Shown: positions 8,443-19,020, counted from the first letter of the stretch. The stretch: DNA of 64,000 bases from Acidobacteriota bacterium (GCA_013289795.1 JABCZH010000003.1:1-64000); one strand, 5' to 3'. The notes: generated by a model from the sequence alone, not told the origin. Made by a program: numbers and translations.

Positions 8443-8667
8443 ATGGAGACGCTGAAACGGCTTTGGCAAGGATGGAAACGGGTAGCCAAGAAGATTGGCA
8501 ACTTTCAGTCCAGAGTCTTACTCACGATTTTCTACGGAACGGTGGTGTTGCCGTTTGGAGTAGCCGCGCGCTTGTTTTGGGATCCGCTCCGTATCAAGAA
8601 ATCTCCGACTGCGTGGCTCGAACACCCTGATGAGGCCTACGATATGCCGTGGGCCAGAAGGCAATAA
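8443..8667 (+). CDS. Small membrane protein of the carbamoyltransferase cluster
   Basis: A 74-residue protein. ATG 8443 is preceded by AAGGAG (8433-8438) at 4 nt, and the stop (8665-8667) is 2 nt before the carbamoyltransferase start. It has a basic N-terminus (LKRLWQGWKRVAKKI), one hydrophobic segment (LLTIFYGTVVLPFGVAARLF) and a polar C-terminus with a WLEHPDE motif. Small single-span proteins (DUF5989- and SxtJ-like) are commonly found between SGNH hydrolase and carbamoyltransferase genes; position and topology fit that pattern, but I cannot prove membership from the sequence alone. A role in docking the soluble carbamoyltransferase at the membrane is my inference. Confidence 0.7.
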   Translation: METLKRLWQGWKRVAKKIGNFQSRVLLTIFYGTVVLPFGVAARLFWDPLRIKKSPTAWLEHPDEAYDMPWARRQ

Positions 8668-8669
8668 TC

Positions 8670-10457
8670 TTGTATATCCTGGGAATCTCTTGTTATTACC
8701 ACGATGCGGCTGCCGTGCTGTTGCACGATGGCCAGGTTGTGGCTGCTGCCGAAGAAGAACGCTTCTCACGCATCAAGCACGATTTTGGTTTTCCCAAGCT
8801 GGCGATCAAGTTCTGTCTGGAACAGGCCGGCATCAAGGGCACGGATCTAGACTACGTCGTTTACTTCGAGAAGCCATTCCGCAAACTTGACCGCATTCTG
8901 ATGATGACATTTCAGACCTACCCAAAATCATGGAAAGTGTTCCGTGAATCCATGATGACCTGGACGATGGACAAGATGTGGGTTGCATCCACCATCCAGT
9001 CCGAGTTGGGAGATATCCCTAAGGAGAAGATTCTGTTCTCCGAGCACCACTTATCCCATGCTGCCAGCGCGTTCCTGTGCTCGCCTTTCGATGAGGCTGC
9101 CATTCTCACGGTAGATGGAGTTGGAGAATGGGTGACTGGCACGTGTGGGGTGGGACGCGGCAATGAAATCAAGCTGCTCCGGCAGATGGAATTCCCGCAT
9201 TCGTTGGGCCTGTTATATAGCGCCTTCACTGCTTTCCTCGGCTTCGAAGTGAATGAAGGTGAATACAAGGTGATGGGCATGGCACCTTACGGGCAGCCCC
9301 GGTACGTGGATAAAGTATGGAAGGTCGTCCGGCAGAACTCCGACGGATCGTTTGCGCTGGATATGGATTATTTCTCCTTCCACTACTCCACCGATCGCAC
9401 ATTCACCCGGCGCTTCGAGTCTTTGTTTGGTGAACCTCGCCCCACCAAGCTGAATTTTTTCACCGAGGGCACCGGGTTCCCCAAATATTTCGGAGACCCA
9501 CCTTCCAATTACCGCGAGCTGTGCAAATTGAACCAGCACTACGCGGATATTGCCGCCAGCATTCAGAAAGTGACGGAAGAATTGTTGTTAGGCATGGCCC
9601 GCAATCTGCAGAAACAGACAGGGCTCAAACAGCTTTGCATTGCCGGCGGCGTCGGACTCAACAGCGTCGCGAATTCCCGCATCCTGCGCGAAACCGAGTT
9701 CGAACAGCTCTACGTTCAGCCCGCTGCCGGGGACGGCGGAGGCGCTCTGGGCGCCGCTCTTTGGGCCTACAACACCCTGCTCGGGCATCCGCGAACTTTC
9801 ACCATGAAGCATGCCTACTGGGGAAGCGCCAACTCCGAGGGGGAGATCAGCGATTTTCTGGTCCAGAACAACATTCCACACCACCGGCTTAAGAACGAGG
9901 ATGAACTCGTGGACACCGTCGTTGACCGTCTTACGAATGCCAAGGTGGTGGGTTGGTCACAAGGCCGCTTTGAGTGGGGGCCGCGAGCGTTGGGCAGCCG
10001 CAGCATACTGGCCGATCCTCGCAACCCGGAGATGAAGGACATCGTCAACTCGAAGATCAAATTCCGCGAACCCTATCGCCCTTTCGCCCCGTCGGTGCTG
10101 GCTGAATCGGCCGAAAAATACTTCGAACTGCCGCACGCTACGCTGCACTATCCGGCGCGCTTCATGCTTTATGTGGTCCCGGTAGTGCCGTCGCAACATA
10201 GCACACTTCCGGCGATTACCCACGTGGATGGCACGGGCCGCCTGCAAACTGTTTTTAAAGAGCAGAGCCCGCGCTACTACAAACTGATCGAGCGCTTCGG
10301 CCAGGCCACCGGCGTACCGGTGGTCATGAATACATCTTTCAATCTGAAGGGCGAACCGGTGGTGACCACTCCTGCGAACGCTTTCCATACGTTCAAAACC
10401 AGTGAGATGGACACCCTGGTTCTGGAGAATTTCATCGTCGAGAAATCAGATCTGTGA
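8670..10457 (+). CDS. NodU/TobZ-family carbamoyltransferase
   Basis: A 595-residue O-carbamoyltransferase, which uses carbamoyl phosphate and ATP to make carbamoyl-adenylate and then carbamoylates a hydroxyl. The N-terminal half is Kae1-like, with the family opening MYILGISCYYHDAAAVLL, the metal-binding EHHLSHAASAF near residue 125 and the phosphate loop GGVGLNSVANS; the C-terminal half is YrdC/Sua5-like with GRFEWGPRALGSRSIL near residue 432 and the end VVMNTSFNLKGEPVV. The frame is open from a GTG at 8649, but TTG 8670 has AGAAGG 8 nt upstream and gives exactly the canonical N-terminus, so I use it. Acceptor unknown; the cluster suggests a glycan or secondary metabolite. Confidence 0.9.
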   Translation: MYILGISCYYHDAAAVLLHDGQVVAAAEEERFSRIKHDFGFPKLAIKFCLEQAGIKGTDLDYVVYFEKPFRKLDRILMMTFQTYPKSWKVFRESMMTWTMDKMWVASTIQSELGDIPKEKILFSEHHLSHAASAFLCSPFDEAAILTVDGVGEWVTGTCGVGRGNEIKLLRQMEFPHSLGLLYSAFTAFLGFEVNEGEYKVMGMAPYGQPRYVDKVWKVVRQNSDGSFALDMDYFSFHYSTDRTFTRRFESLFGEPRPTKLNFFTEGTGFPKYFGDPPSNYRELCKLNQHYADIAASIQKVTEELLLGMARNLQKQTGLKQLCIAGGVGLNSVANSRILRETEFEQLYVQPAAGDGGGALGAALWAYNTLLGHPRTFTMKHAYWGSANSEGEISDFLVQNNIPHHRLKNEDELVDTVVDRLTNAKVVGWSQGRFEWGPRALGSRSILADPRNPEMKDIVNSKIKFREPYRPFAPSVLAESAEKYFELPHATLHYPARFMLYVVPVVPSQHSTLPAITHVDGTGRLQTVFKEQSPRYYKLIERFGQATGVPVVMNTSFNLKGEPVVTTPANAFHTFKTSEMDTLVLENFIVEKSDL

Positions 10458-10516
10458 GTGGAAATATTCCCCCGATTCAGAAACAGTACTCTTAATGACG
10501 GAAGGTCATAATCATA

Positions 10517-11206
10517 ATGAAGATTGAGCGACGATCGAGTCAGGTTGTGCCGTTGGTGGACGGGCCCAGGGTGCTTCACGTAGGTTGCGCGGCACATGAC
10601 CCGGATCCCAATGACCCGACGTGGTTGCACGGGCAGTTATGTAAGCGGTTCCCCGAGGCGGTTGGACTGGACCTGCGGGAGGATCTCATTGGCAAACTGG
10701 AAAAGCTCGGATTCCGCAATCTTTACGCAGCCAACGCCGAGACCTTCGAACTCGATCGCCAGTTCGATACCATCGTGGCCGGGGACATGATCGAACACCT
10801 GTCCAATCCCGGGGCATTCCTCACCCAGGCGAAAAAACATCTCGCGCCTGGCGGAAAACTCATCATCACCACTCCGTTCCCGTTTTCGCTGGGAGCCATG
10901 ATGTACGCATTCATCAAGTATCCCAAGACTTGCTGGAACGTTGAGCACACTTGCTGGTTTTGCGTGCAAACGTTCGGAGAACTTTGTCGCAGAGCCGACC
11001 TGAGCATTGTTCATCAGGATCTGATCGGAAGTTATACGCTCGATAATCCCTGTTTTCCTTATCGTGCTTTCGTTAGAGGTCTGGGGCTATTTGGTTGGTT
11101 GCTGCCGAAACGATTGAAATGCAATACCATGTTGTTCGTCTTGACCCACAGCGATCAGAGCGGTAACGCTCCCTATCGAACGGATGTTATGACGGCCAAC
11201 AACTGA
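10517..11206 (+). CDS. Class I SAM-dependent methyltransferase
   Basis: A 229-residue methyltransferase of the Methyltransf_11/23 type: motif I VLHVGCAAHD, acidic end of strand 2 AVGLDLRED, motif II-like DTIVAGDMIEHLSNPGAFL and motif III LAPGGKLIITTPFPF. The C-terminal third is rich in aromatic and Cys residues (CWNVEHTCWFCVQ). Relatives act on the products of glycosyl and lipid pathways. The gene follows the carbamoyltransferase by 59 nt on the same strand and closes the tailoring cluster. Acceptor unknown. Confidence 0.8.
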   Translation: MKIERRSSQVVPLVDGPRVLHVGCAAHDPDPNDPTWLHGQLCKRFPEAVGLDLREDLIGKLEKLGFRNLYAANAETFELDRQFDTIVAGDMIEHLSNPGAFLTQAKKHLAPGGKLIITTPFPFSLGAMMYAFIKYPKTCWNVEHTCWFCVQTFGELCRRADLSIVHQDLIGSYTLDNPCFPYRAFVRGLGLFGWLLPKRLKCNTMLFVLTHSDQSGNAPYRTDVMTANN

Positions 11207-11381
11207 GGACTTTAGATATCGCCACACCTCCGTCTATTTGGGACCGGGTCCATAGAGACGAAAGGCCACTGTTCGCTCGATGAGGTGTAAGCGTAAGATT
11301 CGCTGAATTAGGTTGGCTTAGGAATCCCCCAAGATAAAGCTAGGCTCGAAACCCACTACGTTCCCGATCCGCGGAGGCATC

Positions 11382-14015
11382 ATGTATTTCATAGCCAGTT
11401 CCCATTCGATCGCTGCTTGCCTGCGTCCTGCGACTCGTAACAACACAGTTACGCGCAATGCAAGCCGGAATTCGTACTTTTCTGCCTGGGCCGCTTTGCT
11501 CTGCCTGGGCTGCCTCGTTAGTTGGCCTTTTGCGGTTTCGCGTGCCCAAGCGCAGAACACCATACAGACAGTAGCTGGTGGCGCAGTGGTCTCCGGTCCT
11601 GCCACTGCCAACGACATCCCAGGTCCCAGCGCGGTGGTCGAGGACGCTAGTGGCAACTTTTATATCGCTTCCGCCTACAGCTACAACGTTTTCAAGGTAA
11701 CCCCTGCCGGCACGATAAGCGTGTTTGCTGGAACCGGTATTCAGGGGTTTAGCGGGGACAATGGGCCTGCGAACGCGGCGACTTTGAGCGCCCCAGACGG
11801 ACTAGCCATTGATTCCGCCGGCAACATCTACATTGCTGACCTGCACCGCATTCGCGAGGTCACCACTAACGGCAACATTGTGACCATCGCCGGAACCGGT
11901 GCCGTCTGTAGCCCCAGTTGGGGGGTATGCGGAGATGGAGGCGCGGCGACCAGCGCCCTGTTGGATTCACCGCAGGGCATGGTTGTGGACGCCTCCGGCA
12001 ATGTCTACATTGCCGACACGCAGGACAATAGAGTACGGCTGCTGACGAAGAGCACTGGCATTATCACTACGATCGCGGGCACCGGACATTTCTGCGATGG
12101 TCCCACCGAAGGCTGTGGCGATCATGGTACCGCGATAACCGCCAAACTCGACTATCCGACGGGCATCGTGCTGGATTCCTTTGGCGATGTCGTTTTCACC
12201 GACACGCGCGATCAGCGGGTTCGCTGCATTATCGGCTCAACGGGTGGATGCAATAACGCTTCTAACCCTGTTGGGGATATTGTGACCATCGTTGGAACCG
12301 GGCAGTTCTGTACCCCCACCACCAATCCGTGTGGTGACGGAGGCCCGGCTTCGAACGCCCATCTGTATAACCCCGAAGGTTTGTCCCAGGACTCCGCGGG
12401 AAACCTTTATTTCACCGATCAATTGGATTTTCGCGTCCGCAAGATCACGGTTAGCAATTGGAAAATAAGCACGGTGGCCGGAACCGGTGTGCAAGGATTC
12501 TCCGGGGATGGAGGACCGGCGGTACAGGCCGAGCTGGACCTGCCCTACGACGTATTGGTCGACGCCAGTGGCAACCTTTGGATTGCCGATGCCGGCAATC
12601 AGCGTATCCGTGAAGTGACGGGCGGAAATATCACCACCTTTGCGGGAGGTGCCTCCGGAGGCGACAATCAGATCGCAACCTTGGCAACCTTGGCCAATCC
12701 GCAATCAGTGAGCTGGGACAGTCAGGGGAACTATTACATTGCGGACTCAGCGAACAACCGGATTCGCAAAGTCAGCTCGGGATCGAACATCATCACTACG
12801 ATTGCCGGCACCGGCAGTGCCGGCTTCAGCGGCGACACCGGTCCGGCCACAAGCGCGACGCTCTACGCCCCCTACGGTGTCGCGATAGACAACTCCGGCA
12901 ACATTTTCGTCTCAGACACTCTCAATTACGTCATCCGCGAAATTTCTCCCAGCGGCGTGATCTCGACTATCGCAGGGAACGCTGGCGTGCAGTGCGACCC
13001 TCCGACCGGCCAGTGCGGCGACGGAGGCCCAGCAACTGGGCCGAATGCCGCTTTAACCAACCCGTCCGCCCTATCCGTGGATAATCTGGGCAACTTATAC
13101 ATTGCAGACTCTTTCGGAAACCGCGTGCGTCAGGTCTACCTCAGTGGCCCGAATCAGGGTAATATCACGACCGCCGCTGGAACCGGCCAGTTTGGGCATT
13201 CGGGCGATGGTGGTCCGGCGCCGTTGGCCCTGGTCAACCGGCCTACAGGTGTGGCCAACGATGGAGCTGGAAATGTCTACATAGCCGACGTTCAGAATAA
13301 TAAAGTGCGCTGTATCCTCGCGGTACTGCTAGGATGCGGCGGATCTGGATTACCGGTCGACGATATTCTGACTTTTGCTTTCACGGGCCAAGCCGGGTTC
13401 TTCGGCGACGGCGGCGCGGCCATCAAGGCGAAGACCGTCACTCCGTCGCAGGTGGCAGTGGACGCTGTCGGCAACGTCTATGTGGGTGGCGGCGGCAATT
13501 CCTTGGTGCGGCGCATTGACGCGGCGACTCTAACCATTGATACCGTCGCTGGCAATCCCCAACACCCAGGCTCCGCAGGTTTCGGAGGCGATGGCGGCCC
13601 TGCTACCAAAGCCACACTGGATAACAGCGGACTTTCGGTGAACGCCGCAAAGAGCCTTCTGATTGCGGACAATGGCAACAATCGTATTCGCCAGACCAAC
13701 ATGGTTCCGGTGCTGACGGCTTCTACCACGTCGCTGAATTTCCCGAACACAAAAGTCGGCAGCACGAGCGCGCCGATGTCTGTCAAATTAACCAACGTCG
13801 GTGCGGACGATCAGGCCCTTGGAACTTTTTCGATCACGGGACCGGACCCGGGCGATTTTGCGATTCACACCAACAGTTGCACTGCAATGCTGGCTCCGGA
13901 TCTGAGTTGCACGATCAGTGTTGTATTTACCCCGCAGATGACGGGTGCCCGCAGTGCTTTTCTGAAGGTCTCGAACCTGTCGGAACGTTTGCCTTTGTCT
14001 GGTACCGGTGATTAA
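11382..14015 (+). CDS. Exported NHL-repeat beta-propeller protein with C-terminal ASH domain
   Basis: An 877-residue protein. ATG 11382 has GGAGG 4 nt upstream. A long signal region (AWAALLCLGCLVSWPFAV) is followed by about 11-12 NHL-type units such as GLAIDSAGNIYIADLHRIREV and IAGTGAVCSPSW, each near 55 residues, so two propellers in series or one long one. From about residue 770 a single Ig-like ASH/'choice-of-anchor D' domain follows (LNFPNTKVGSTSAPMSVKLTN). Several propeller blades carry paired Cys in a C-x(5-8)-CGDGG pattern. Probable extracellular scaffold or binding protein; NHL proteins have no single function. The next two genes carry the same ASH domain type. Confidence 0.85.
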   Translation: MYFIASSHSIAACLRPATRNNTVTRNASRNSYFSAWAALLCLGCLVSWPFAVSRAQAQNTIQTVAGGAVVSGPATANDIPGPSAVVEDASGNFYIASAYSYNVFKVTPAGTISVFAGTGIQGFSGDNGPANAATLSAPDGLAIDSAGNIYIADLHRIREVTTNGNIVTIAGTGAVCSPSWGVCGDGGAATSALLDSPQGMVVDASGNVYIADTQDNRVRLLTKSTGIITTIAGTGHFCDGPTEGCGDHGTAITAKLDYPTGIVLDSFGDVVFTDTRDQRVRCIIGSTGGCNNASNPVGDIVTIVGTGQFCTPTTNPCGDGGPASNAHLYNPEGLSQDSAGNLYFTDQLDFRVRKITVSNWKISTVAGTGVQGFSGDGGPAVQAELDLPYDVLVDASGNLWIADAGNQRIREVTGGNITTFAGGASGGDNQIATLATLANPQSVSWDSQGNYYIADSANNRIRKVSSGSNIITTIAGTGSAGFSGDTGPATSATLYAPYGVAIDNSGNIFVSDTLNYVIREISPSGVISTIAGNAGVQCDPPTGQCGDGGPATGPNAALTNPSALSVDNLGNLYIADSFGNRVRQVYLSGPNQGNITTAAGTGQFGHSGDGGPAPLALVNRPTGVANDGAGNVYIADVQNNKVRCILAVLLGCGGSGLPVDDILTFAFTGQAGFFGDGGAAIKAKTVTPSQVAVDAVGNVYVGGGGNSLVRRIDAATLTIDTVAGNPQHPGSAGFGGDGGPATKATLDNSGLSVNAAKSLLIADNGNNRIRQTNMVPVLTASTTSLNFPNTKVGSTSAPMSVKLTNVGADDQALGTFSITGPDPGDFAIHTNSCTAMLAPDLSCTISVVFTPQMTGARSAFLKVSNLSERLPLSGTGD

Positions 14016-14111
14016 GAGTCTTTTGAGCCACTTCGGGGTGGTTGTGAAAGCGCGGGGCACATTGGGTGCTGAGTCTCCAGCCGCAATTCGGCAAAGCTCA
14101 ACGCCTCGGAG

Positions 14112-16367
14112 ATGAAATACATGCAGGATGGTCGAACTCGAGTACTTTTGCTAGTCATGGGTTGTAGTCTGTTCATTGCCCCTTGTGCGCGGGGAGCCGA
14201 TAACCCGCGGCTACAACGTCCGGCGAAACCCGACTTAAGCCAGATCCAGCATTTCGTTTTCATCATCAAAGAGAACCGGAGTTTCGACAGCTACTTTGGA
14301 CAGTTCCCCAACGCGCGAGGGGCAAAATTCGGGAAGGTGGCTGGCGGGATATCGGTCAGCCTCTTGCCGATGCCCGACGTTACGCCGCACGACCTTGATC
14401 ACACGGAAGATGGAGCGCTGACGGCGATAGACAACGGACTGATGGACGGATACGACTTGCCAGCTTTTGGCAACGAGAACGGCGACTTTCTGCCTTACCG
14501 GCAATTCAAGTCTGACGGCATTCCCAATTACTGGTTGTACGCCCAAAGCTTCGTCCTTGCCGACCAGATGTTCTCCTCGCTGCATGGTCCGACGTTTCCG
14601 AATCGTCTTTATACCGTGGCCGCAACCTCGGGCGGCGTGCTGGAAATTCCGCTTAACCCGCTTGAGCCTCAGGGGTCCGGGACGGGAATCTCCTGGGGAT
14701 GCGACGCCAGTCCCTTTATCGCCGCCCGTACCTTGGACGCTCAGGGAAACTATGACGCCGCGTTTCCTTGTTTTGATTTCCCCACCTTGGCGGATAGCCT
14801 CCAGGCGGCCGGCTTGTCATGGAAGTTTTACGCGTCGTCTCAAGGGGAGAACGGATATGTTTTCTCAACCTTGGATGCGATCAACCACATTCGTAATACC
14901 TCCCTTTGGACGGAACATGTTGTAAATACTTCAAACTTCGTCACCGACGCGCTGGCGGGAACTCTCCCCGCTGTTAGTTGGCTTACCTCCACCAGTCACC
15001 AAAGCGAGCATCCGCCCAACAGCACTTGCAATGGCGAAAACTGGACGGTACAGCAGATCAACGCTGTGATGCAGGGTCCCGATTGGGCCTCGACGGCAAT
15101 CATCGTAATGTGGGACGATTTTGGCGGCTTCTACGATCACTACCCGCCTCCCCAAGTGGACGATTTTGGCTATGGGCCCCGGGTTCCGATGCTCATCATT
15201 TCGCCCTACGCGATCCCGGGACACATCTCGCATACCGTGTACGAAGCATCCTCAGTCTTGAAAACTATCGAAGAGCGCTTCAATCTGGCGCCTCTCACCG
15301 AGCGCGACGCAAAGGCGAACGATCTGCTGGACAGCTTCAACTTTAACCAGACACCAAATCCTCCGCTGGTTCTGCAGCAACGCAGCTGTCCGTTGAACTC
15401 AAGTAGCTATGTTAAGTTTGGCAATCAGGGGATCGGTACAACCAGCCCACCCACGACCGTTTCCATCTTCAACTGGCGCGATGTACCGGTGACGATCTCC
15501 AACATCGCCGTAACCGGAGATTTCGCGGAAAGCAGCAATTGCAGGACGACGCTTAAGCCGGGATATCAGTGCAACTACACCTTAAGGTTTACGCCCACAG
15601 CAACGGGCACGCGGAACGGACAGCTAACTTTCACTGACAACGATCCTTCCAGCCCTCAAGTTGTCGATTTGGAGGGAACCGGAACTCTGGTCAACGTAAC
15701 TCCGACCTACCCAGGGTTGAACCTTGGCACGGTGACCTTTGGCAGTAAGAGAGCCGGGACAGTCACGATGACCAACGTCTCCACCGTTCCGGTGACCGTG
15801 TCCAAGACTTCCTTTGTAGGCATTGACGCCCAGGATTTTTCGCAGACGACGAGCTGCAGCGGGACGATCGCGCCCGGGGGAAATTGCCAGTGGAGCATCA
15901 CCTTCACTCCGACGCCTCAGAACTACGGTTTCCGGGGCAATGAGCACGCAAACTTTGTCATTGAAGACAATGCGCCGGGAAGTCCGCACATCGGGCGCCT
16001 CATCGGCGTAGGTTCGGCCCTGGCTATCGTCCCCCGTGTAAACATTGACTTCGGCAATCAAGTGGTCGGTACGACCAGCGCACCGAAGACCGTCTCCGTG
16101 ACCAACGCGTGGACGAATACGATCAATATCGGCAGCGTCGCGGATATTGGAGACTATGCGATAGCCTCGAACACCTGTGGCGCTACTCTGTCGCCGGGCG
16201 CAAACTGCATCGTTTCGGTGACCTTCACGCCCTCAGTATTGGGGCCAGACAACGGTGTCCTCAACTTGAATAATAACGATGGAACGAGTCCGCAACAGCT
16301 TACCCTACACGGGAATGGAACCAGTGCGGCCTCTATTTCGACTGCCGCCCCTGGCTCAAGACCATAG
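14112..16367 (+). CDS. Secreted phosphoesterase (phospholipase C/AcpA family) with ASH domains, copy 1
   Basis: A 751-residue exported enzyme of the PF04185 type. After the signal peptide ([17 protein letters not shown]) comes [20 protein letters not shown], whose Glu-Asn bind the active-site metal in this family, then [19 protein letters not shown], where Thr is expected to be the nucleophile as in PlcH-type enzymes, and [17 protein letters not shown] with further metal ligands. From about residue 430 three ASH/choice-of-anchor D Ig-like domains follow ([19 protein letters not shown] and similar). GGAG (14108-14111) fits ATG 14121 better than ATG 14112, so the protein may be three residues shorter. 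Substrate could be a phospholipid or another phosphoester. Tandem paralogue of the next gene. Confidence 0.85.
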   Translation: MKYMQDGRTRVLLLVMGCSLFIAPCARGADNPRLQRPAKPDLSQIQHFVFIIKENRSFDSYFGQFPNARGAKFGKVAGGISVSLLPMPDVTPHDLDHTEDGALTAIDNGLMDGYDLPAFGNENGDFLPYRQFKSDGIPNYWLYAQSFVLADQMFSSLHGPTFPNRLYTVAATSGGVLEIPLNPLEPQGSGTGISWGCDASPFIAARTLDAQGNYDAAFPCFDFPTLADSLQAAGLSWKFYASSQGENGYVFSTLDAINHIRNTSLWTEHVVNTSNFVTDALAGTLPAVSWLTSTSHQSEHPPNSTCNGENWTVQQINAVMQGPDWASTAIIVMWDDFGGFYDHYPPPQVDDFGYGPRVPMLIISPYAIPGHISHTVYEASSVLKTIEERFNLAPLTERDAKANDLLDSFNFNQTPNPPLVLQQRSCPLNSSSYVKFGNQGIGTTSPPTTVSIFNWRDVPVTISNIAVTGDFAESSNCRTTLKPGYQCNYTLRFTPTATGTRNGQLTFTDNDPSSPQVVDLEGTGTLVNVTPTYPGLNLGTVTFGSKRAGTVTMTNVSTVPVTVSKTSFVGIDAQDFSQTTSCSGTIAPGGNCQWSITFTPTPQNYGFRGNEHANFVIEDNAPGSPHIGRLIGVGSALAIVPRVNIDFGNQVVGTTSAPKTVSVTNAWTNTINIGSVADIGDYAIASNTCGATLSPGANCIVSVTFTPSVLGPDNGVLNLNNNDGTSPQQLTLHGNGTSAASISTAAPGSRP

Positions 16368-16410
16368 TACGGGTGTACCAGCAGATGCAAATCTGCAATG
16401 GAGTGATTCC

Positions 16411-18639
16411 ATGAGTGAGCAATGTAGACGTCATCCCGGGCTTCGGTTGACCGCTGCGCTGGTCATATTTTCGATGACGACTGGCGGGTGGGCCCAGGAA
16501 ATGTCGAACCAAGTTAAGCCTGCGGCGCCTCCCCAGGGTGGAGTCGCGATTCAGCACTTCGTTTTCTTGATCAAAGAAAATCATAGCTTCGATAACTACT
16601 TCGGTCAGTTTCCCGGAGCTCGCGGCGCCACTAAGGGCAAACTAGCGGATGGCCAGGTAGTGACACTGGGTCCGATGCCTGACATGACTTCGCATGGCTT
16701 TGGCCATACGGGCGAGAACGCTTTGACCGCCATGGACAATGGCAAGATGGACGGTTTCGACTTGGTGGATGAGGGAAACGAGAATGGCGATCTGCTCGCC
16801 TATCGCGAGTTTGACTCAACTGGCATCCCCAACTACTGGTATTACGCGCAGCATTTTACCCTGGCCGATCAAATGTTCTCGTCGTTGCACGGACCCAGTT
16901 ATCCCAATCATTTATACACGGTCGCGGCCACCTCCAACGGTGTCGTCGATCTGCCCGAAGATCCGTTACAACCTATGCATCATTCCGGCTCCTCGGGATG
17001 TGATGCCACGCCAACCACGAGTGTAAGAACGCTCGATCCCCAGGGAAACATCGACGCTGCGTTTCCTTGTTTCGACTTCCCAACTCTGGCGGACGAGCTC
17101 GAAACAGCCGGAGTAAGCTGGAAGTATTATGCGCCTGCCGAGGGTCAGCAGGGATACGTGTTCTCCGTGCTGGACTCCATTAATCACATCCGCAATTCGT
17201 CGCTCTGGACCGAACATGTCGTCTCGGACACGCAGTTTGAGGTTGATGCGCTGGCGGGGAACCTGCCTGCAGTAAGTTGGGTGGTGACGGGTCTCGCGGA
17301 CGAACATCCGCCGAATGCCACATGTTATGGAGAAAACTGGTCGGTACAGCAGATTAACGCCGTGATGCAGGGGGCAGATTGGGCTTCGACCGCCATCATT
17401 CTGATCTGGGATGATTTTGGCGGCCTGTACGACCACTATCCTCCGCCTCAGGTGGATGGTTTCGGCTTGGGCCCACGCGTCCCTATGATCGTCATCTCGC
17501 CTTATTCATTGCCTGCGCACATTTCCCATACACAATACGAGTTTTCTTCCATATTGAAGACGATTGAACAACGCTTCAGTTTGCCTCCTCTCACCCAACG
17601 GGATTTGGACGCCAAGGATATTTGGGACGTCTTCAACTTTAATCAGTCCCCCAATCCACCCCAGGTTCTGCAGCCGAGAAACTGCCCGTTGGCTAGCACG
17701 AATTATGTGGAATTTGGAAGTCAGGGCGTCGGCACATCAAGCCCCGTGCAAGGCATTCCTTTAGTAAATTACAGCTCGACTCCGATCACGATCTCAAGTA
17801 TCGTCACTTCCGGTGACTTCAGTCAGACCAACAGATGCCCTAAGGTTCTAAAGCCCGGCTACATGTGCCGGCTCAGCGCGGTCTTTAAGCCGAGCGACTT
17901 GGGGGCGCGTTCCGGAAACGTGACTATTACCGACAGCGATCCGACCAGCCCACAAGTCATCAGCCTCAATGGGATCGGTAGCCAGGTAAACCTCAATTTG
18001 CCTTATCCCGGCGTCGATTTCAAGACCGTTACATTTGGCAGCACGAAGATGGTGCCCGTGATCATGACCAACGTGTCCACAACTCCTGTGACTATCTCGG
18101 GCGTCAACTTTGCGGGGTTCGCCGCTCAGGATTTTTCCCAAACCAACAGTTGTAATGGGACGATTCCCGCAGGAGGGAGTTGCCAATGGAATATTTCCTT
18201 CAAGCCGACCCCGCAAAACTTCACCTTCGCAGGCTACGAGCACGCGAACTTCGTCATCAGTGACAGCGCCCCTGGAAGTCCGCACAACATGCGATTGACA
18301 GGCATCGGAACGGCCCTTGCGCTTGCACCCTATTATCTTATTAATTTTGGAAACCAGGCGGTGGGGACGACAAGTGCGCCCGTATCAGTAACGGTGAAGA
18401 ATACGTGGACCGGCGCGATTACGGTGGGTAGCATTATCACGATTGGCGATTACACAATTCAGGCGAACACTTGCGGAACGAGCATTGCAGCCGGGGTTGC
18501 CTGCAAGGTAAGCGTTACCTTCACGCCCCAGAAGATTGGGGTGGACAACGGAGTCCTCGACTTTAATGACAATGATACCGCCAGCCCACAGCAAGTCGTT
18601 TTGGAAGGGACTGGAACCAGTGCGTCAGCGTCTAGGTGA
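16411..18639 (+). CDS. Secreted phosphoesterase (phospholipase C/AcpA family) with ASH domains, copy 2
   Basis: A 742-residue paralogue of the preceding gene with the same order of domains. The frame is open from 16279 inside the upstream gene, but ATG 16411 has GGAG at good spacing and begins a proper signal peptide ([17 protein letters not shown]), so I start there. Metal-site motifs are present ([20 protein letters not shown] and [17 protein letters not shown]). At the nucleophile position it reads [19 protein letters not shown], that is Ser instead of the Thr of copy 1. Three ASH domains follow. The two genes are 43 nt apart and probably co-transcribed. Confidence 0.85.
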   Translation: MSEQCRRHPGLRLTAALVIFSMTTGGWAQEMSNQVKPAAPPQGGVAIQHFVFLIKENHSFDNYFGQFPGARGATKGKLADGQVVTLGPMPDMTSHGFGHTGENALTAMDNGKMDGFDLVDEGNENGDLLAYREFDSTGIPNYWYYAQHFTLADQMFSSLHGPSYPNHLYTVAATSNGVVDLPEDPLQPMHHSGSSGCDATPTTSVRTLDPQGNIDAAFPCFDFPTLADELETAGVSWKYYAPAEGQQGYVFSVLDSINHIRNSSLWTEHVVSDTQFEVDALAGNLPAVSWVVTGLADEHPPNATCYGENWSVQQINAVMQGADWASTAIILIWDDFGGLYDHYPPPQVDGFGLGPRVPMIVISPYSLPAHISHTQYEFSSILKTIEQRFSLPPLTQRDLDAKDIWDVFNFNQSPNPPQVLQPRNCPLASTNYVEFGSQGVGTSSPVQGIPLVNYSSTPITISSIVTSGDFSQTNRCPKVLKPGYMCRLSAVFKPSDLGARSGNVTITDSDPTSPQVISLNGIGSQVNLNLPYPGVDFKTVTFGSTKMVPVIMTNVSTTPVTISGVNFAGFAAQDFSQTNSCNGTIPAGGSCQWNISFKPTPQNFTFAGYEHANFVISDSAPGSPHNMRLTGIGTALALAPYYLINFGNQAVGTTSAPVSVTVKNTWTGAITVGSIITIGDYTIQANTCGTSIAAGVACKVSVTFTPQKIGVDNGVLDFNDNDTASPQQVVLEGTGTSASASR

Positions 18640-18657
18640 GGATCGTCGCTTGACAGG

Positions 18658-19020
18658 GTGCGAACGAAATTGAATGTTGTTGCGAAGTTACTAAGGCTCT
18701 CCTGTTTGTTTGCGGTGAGCAGCCTTGCGAACGCGGCCGGGCCACGGCCAGCGGACATGCTTTTGGATAAGTCTGATCCGTTGGTGATTCGCTGGTCGGT
18801 TTCCGCGTCCAAGAAAAAGCTTTGCTCGGAAACGTACCCTATCCCCGAGGCGGCGAAGCACTGGACCAATTGCGCCTCGGGCGAATTCAGCCAATGCGGG
18901 GGGCCAGTGGAGTGTTCCTGTTCTGACGCCGACGACAAGCTGGTCTGGTACCACTGCAAGGAGGGGGACTATGCGCGTTGCGAGGATGATCAGCTCTGTA
19001 AGGAAGGCGACTCCGATTAG
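18658..19020 (+). CDS. Small secreted cysteine-rich protein
   Basis: A 120-residue protein starting at GTG 18658, 18 nt after the second phosphoesterase. It has a signal peptide (LLRLSCLFAVSSLANAAG) and a mature part of about 90 residues with eight Cys (KKLCSE, WTNCAS, SQCGG, VECSCSD, YHCKE, ARCEDDQLCKE), enough for four disulfides. The C-terminus is strongly acidic. I do not recognise the family. Spacing suggests it shares a transcript with the phosphoesterases. The ribosome binding site is weak, so the exact start is uncertain. Confidence 0.6.
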   Translation: MRTKLNVVAKLLRLSCLFAVSSLANAAGPRPADMLLDKSDPLVIRWSVSASKKKLCSETYPIPEAAKHWTNCASGEFSQCGGPVECSCSDADDKLVWYHCKEGDYARCEDDQLCKEGDSD

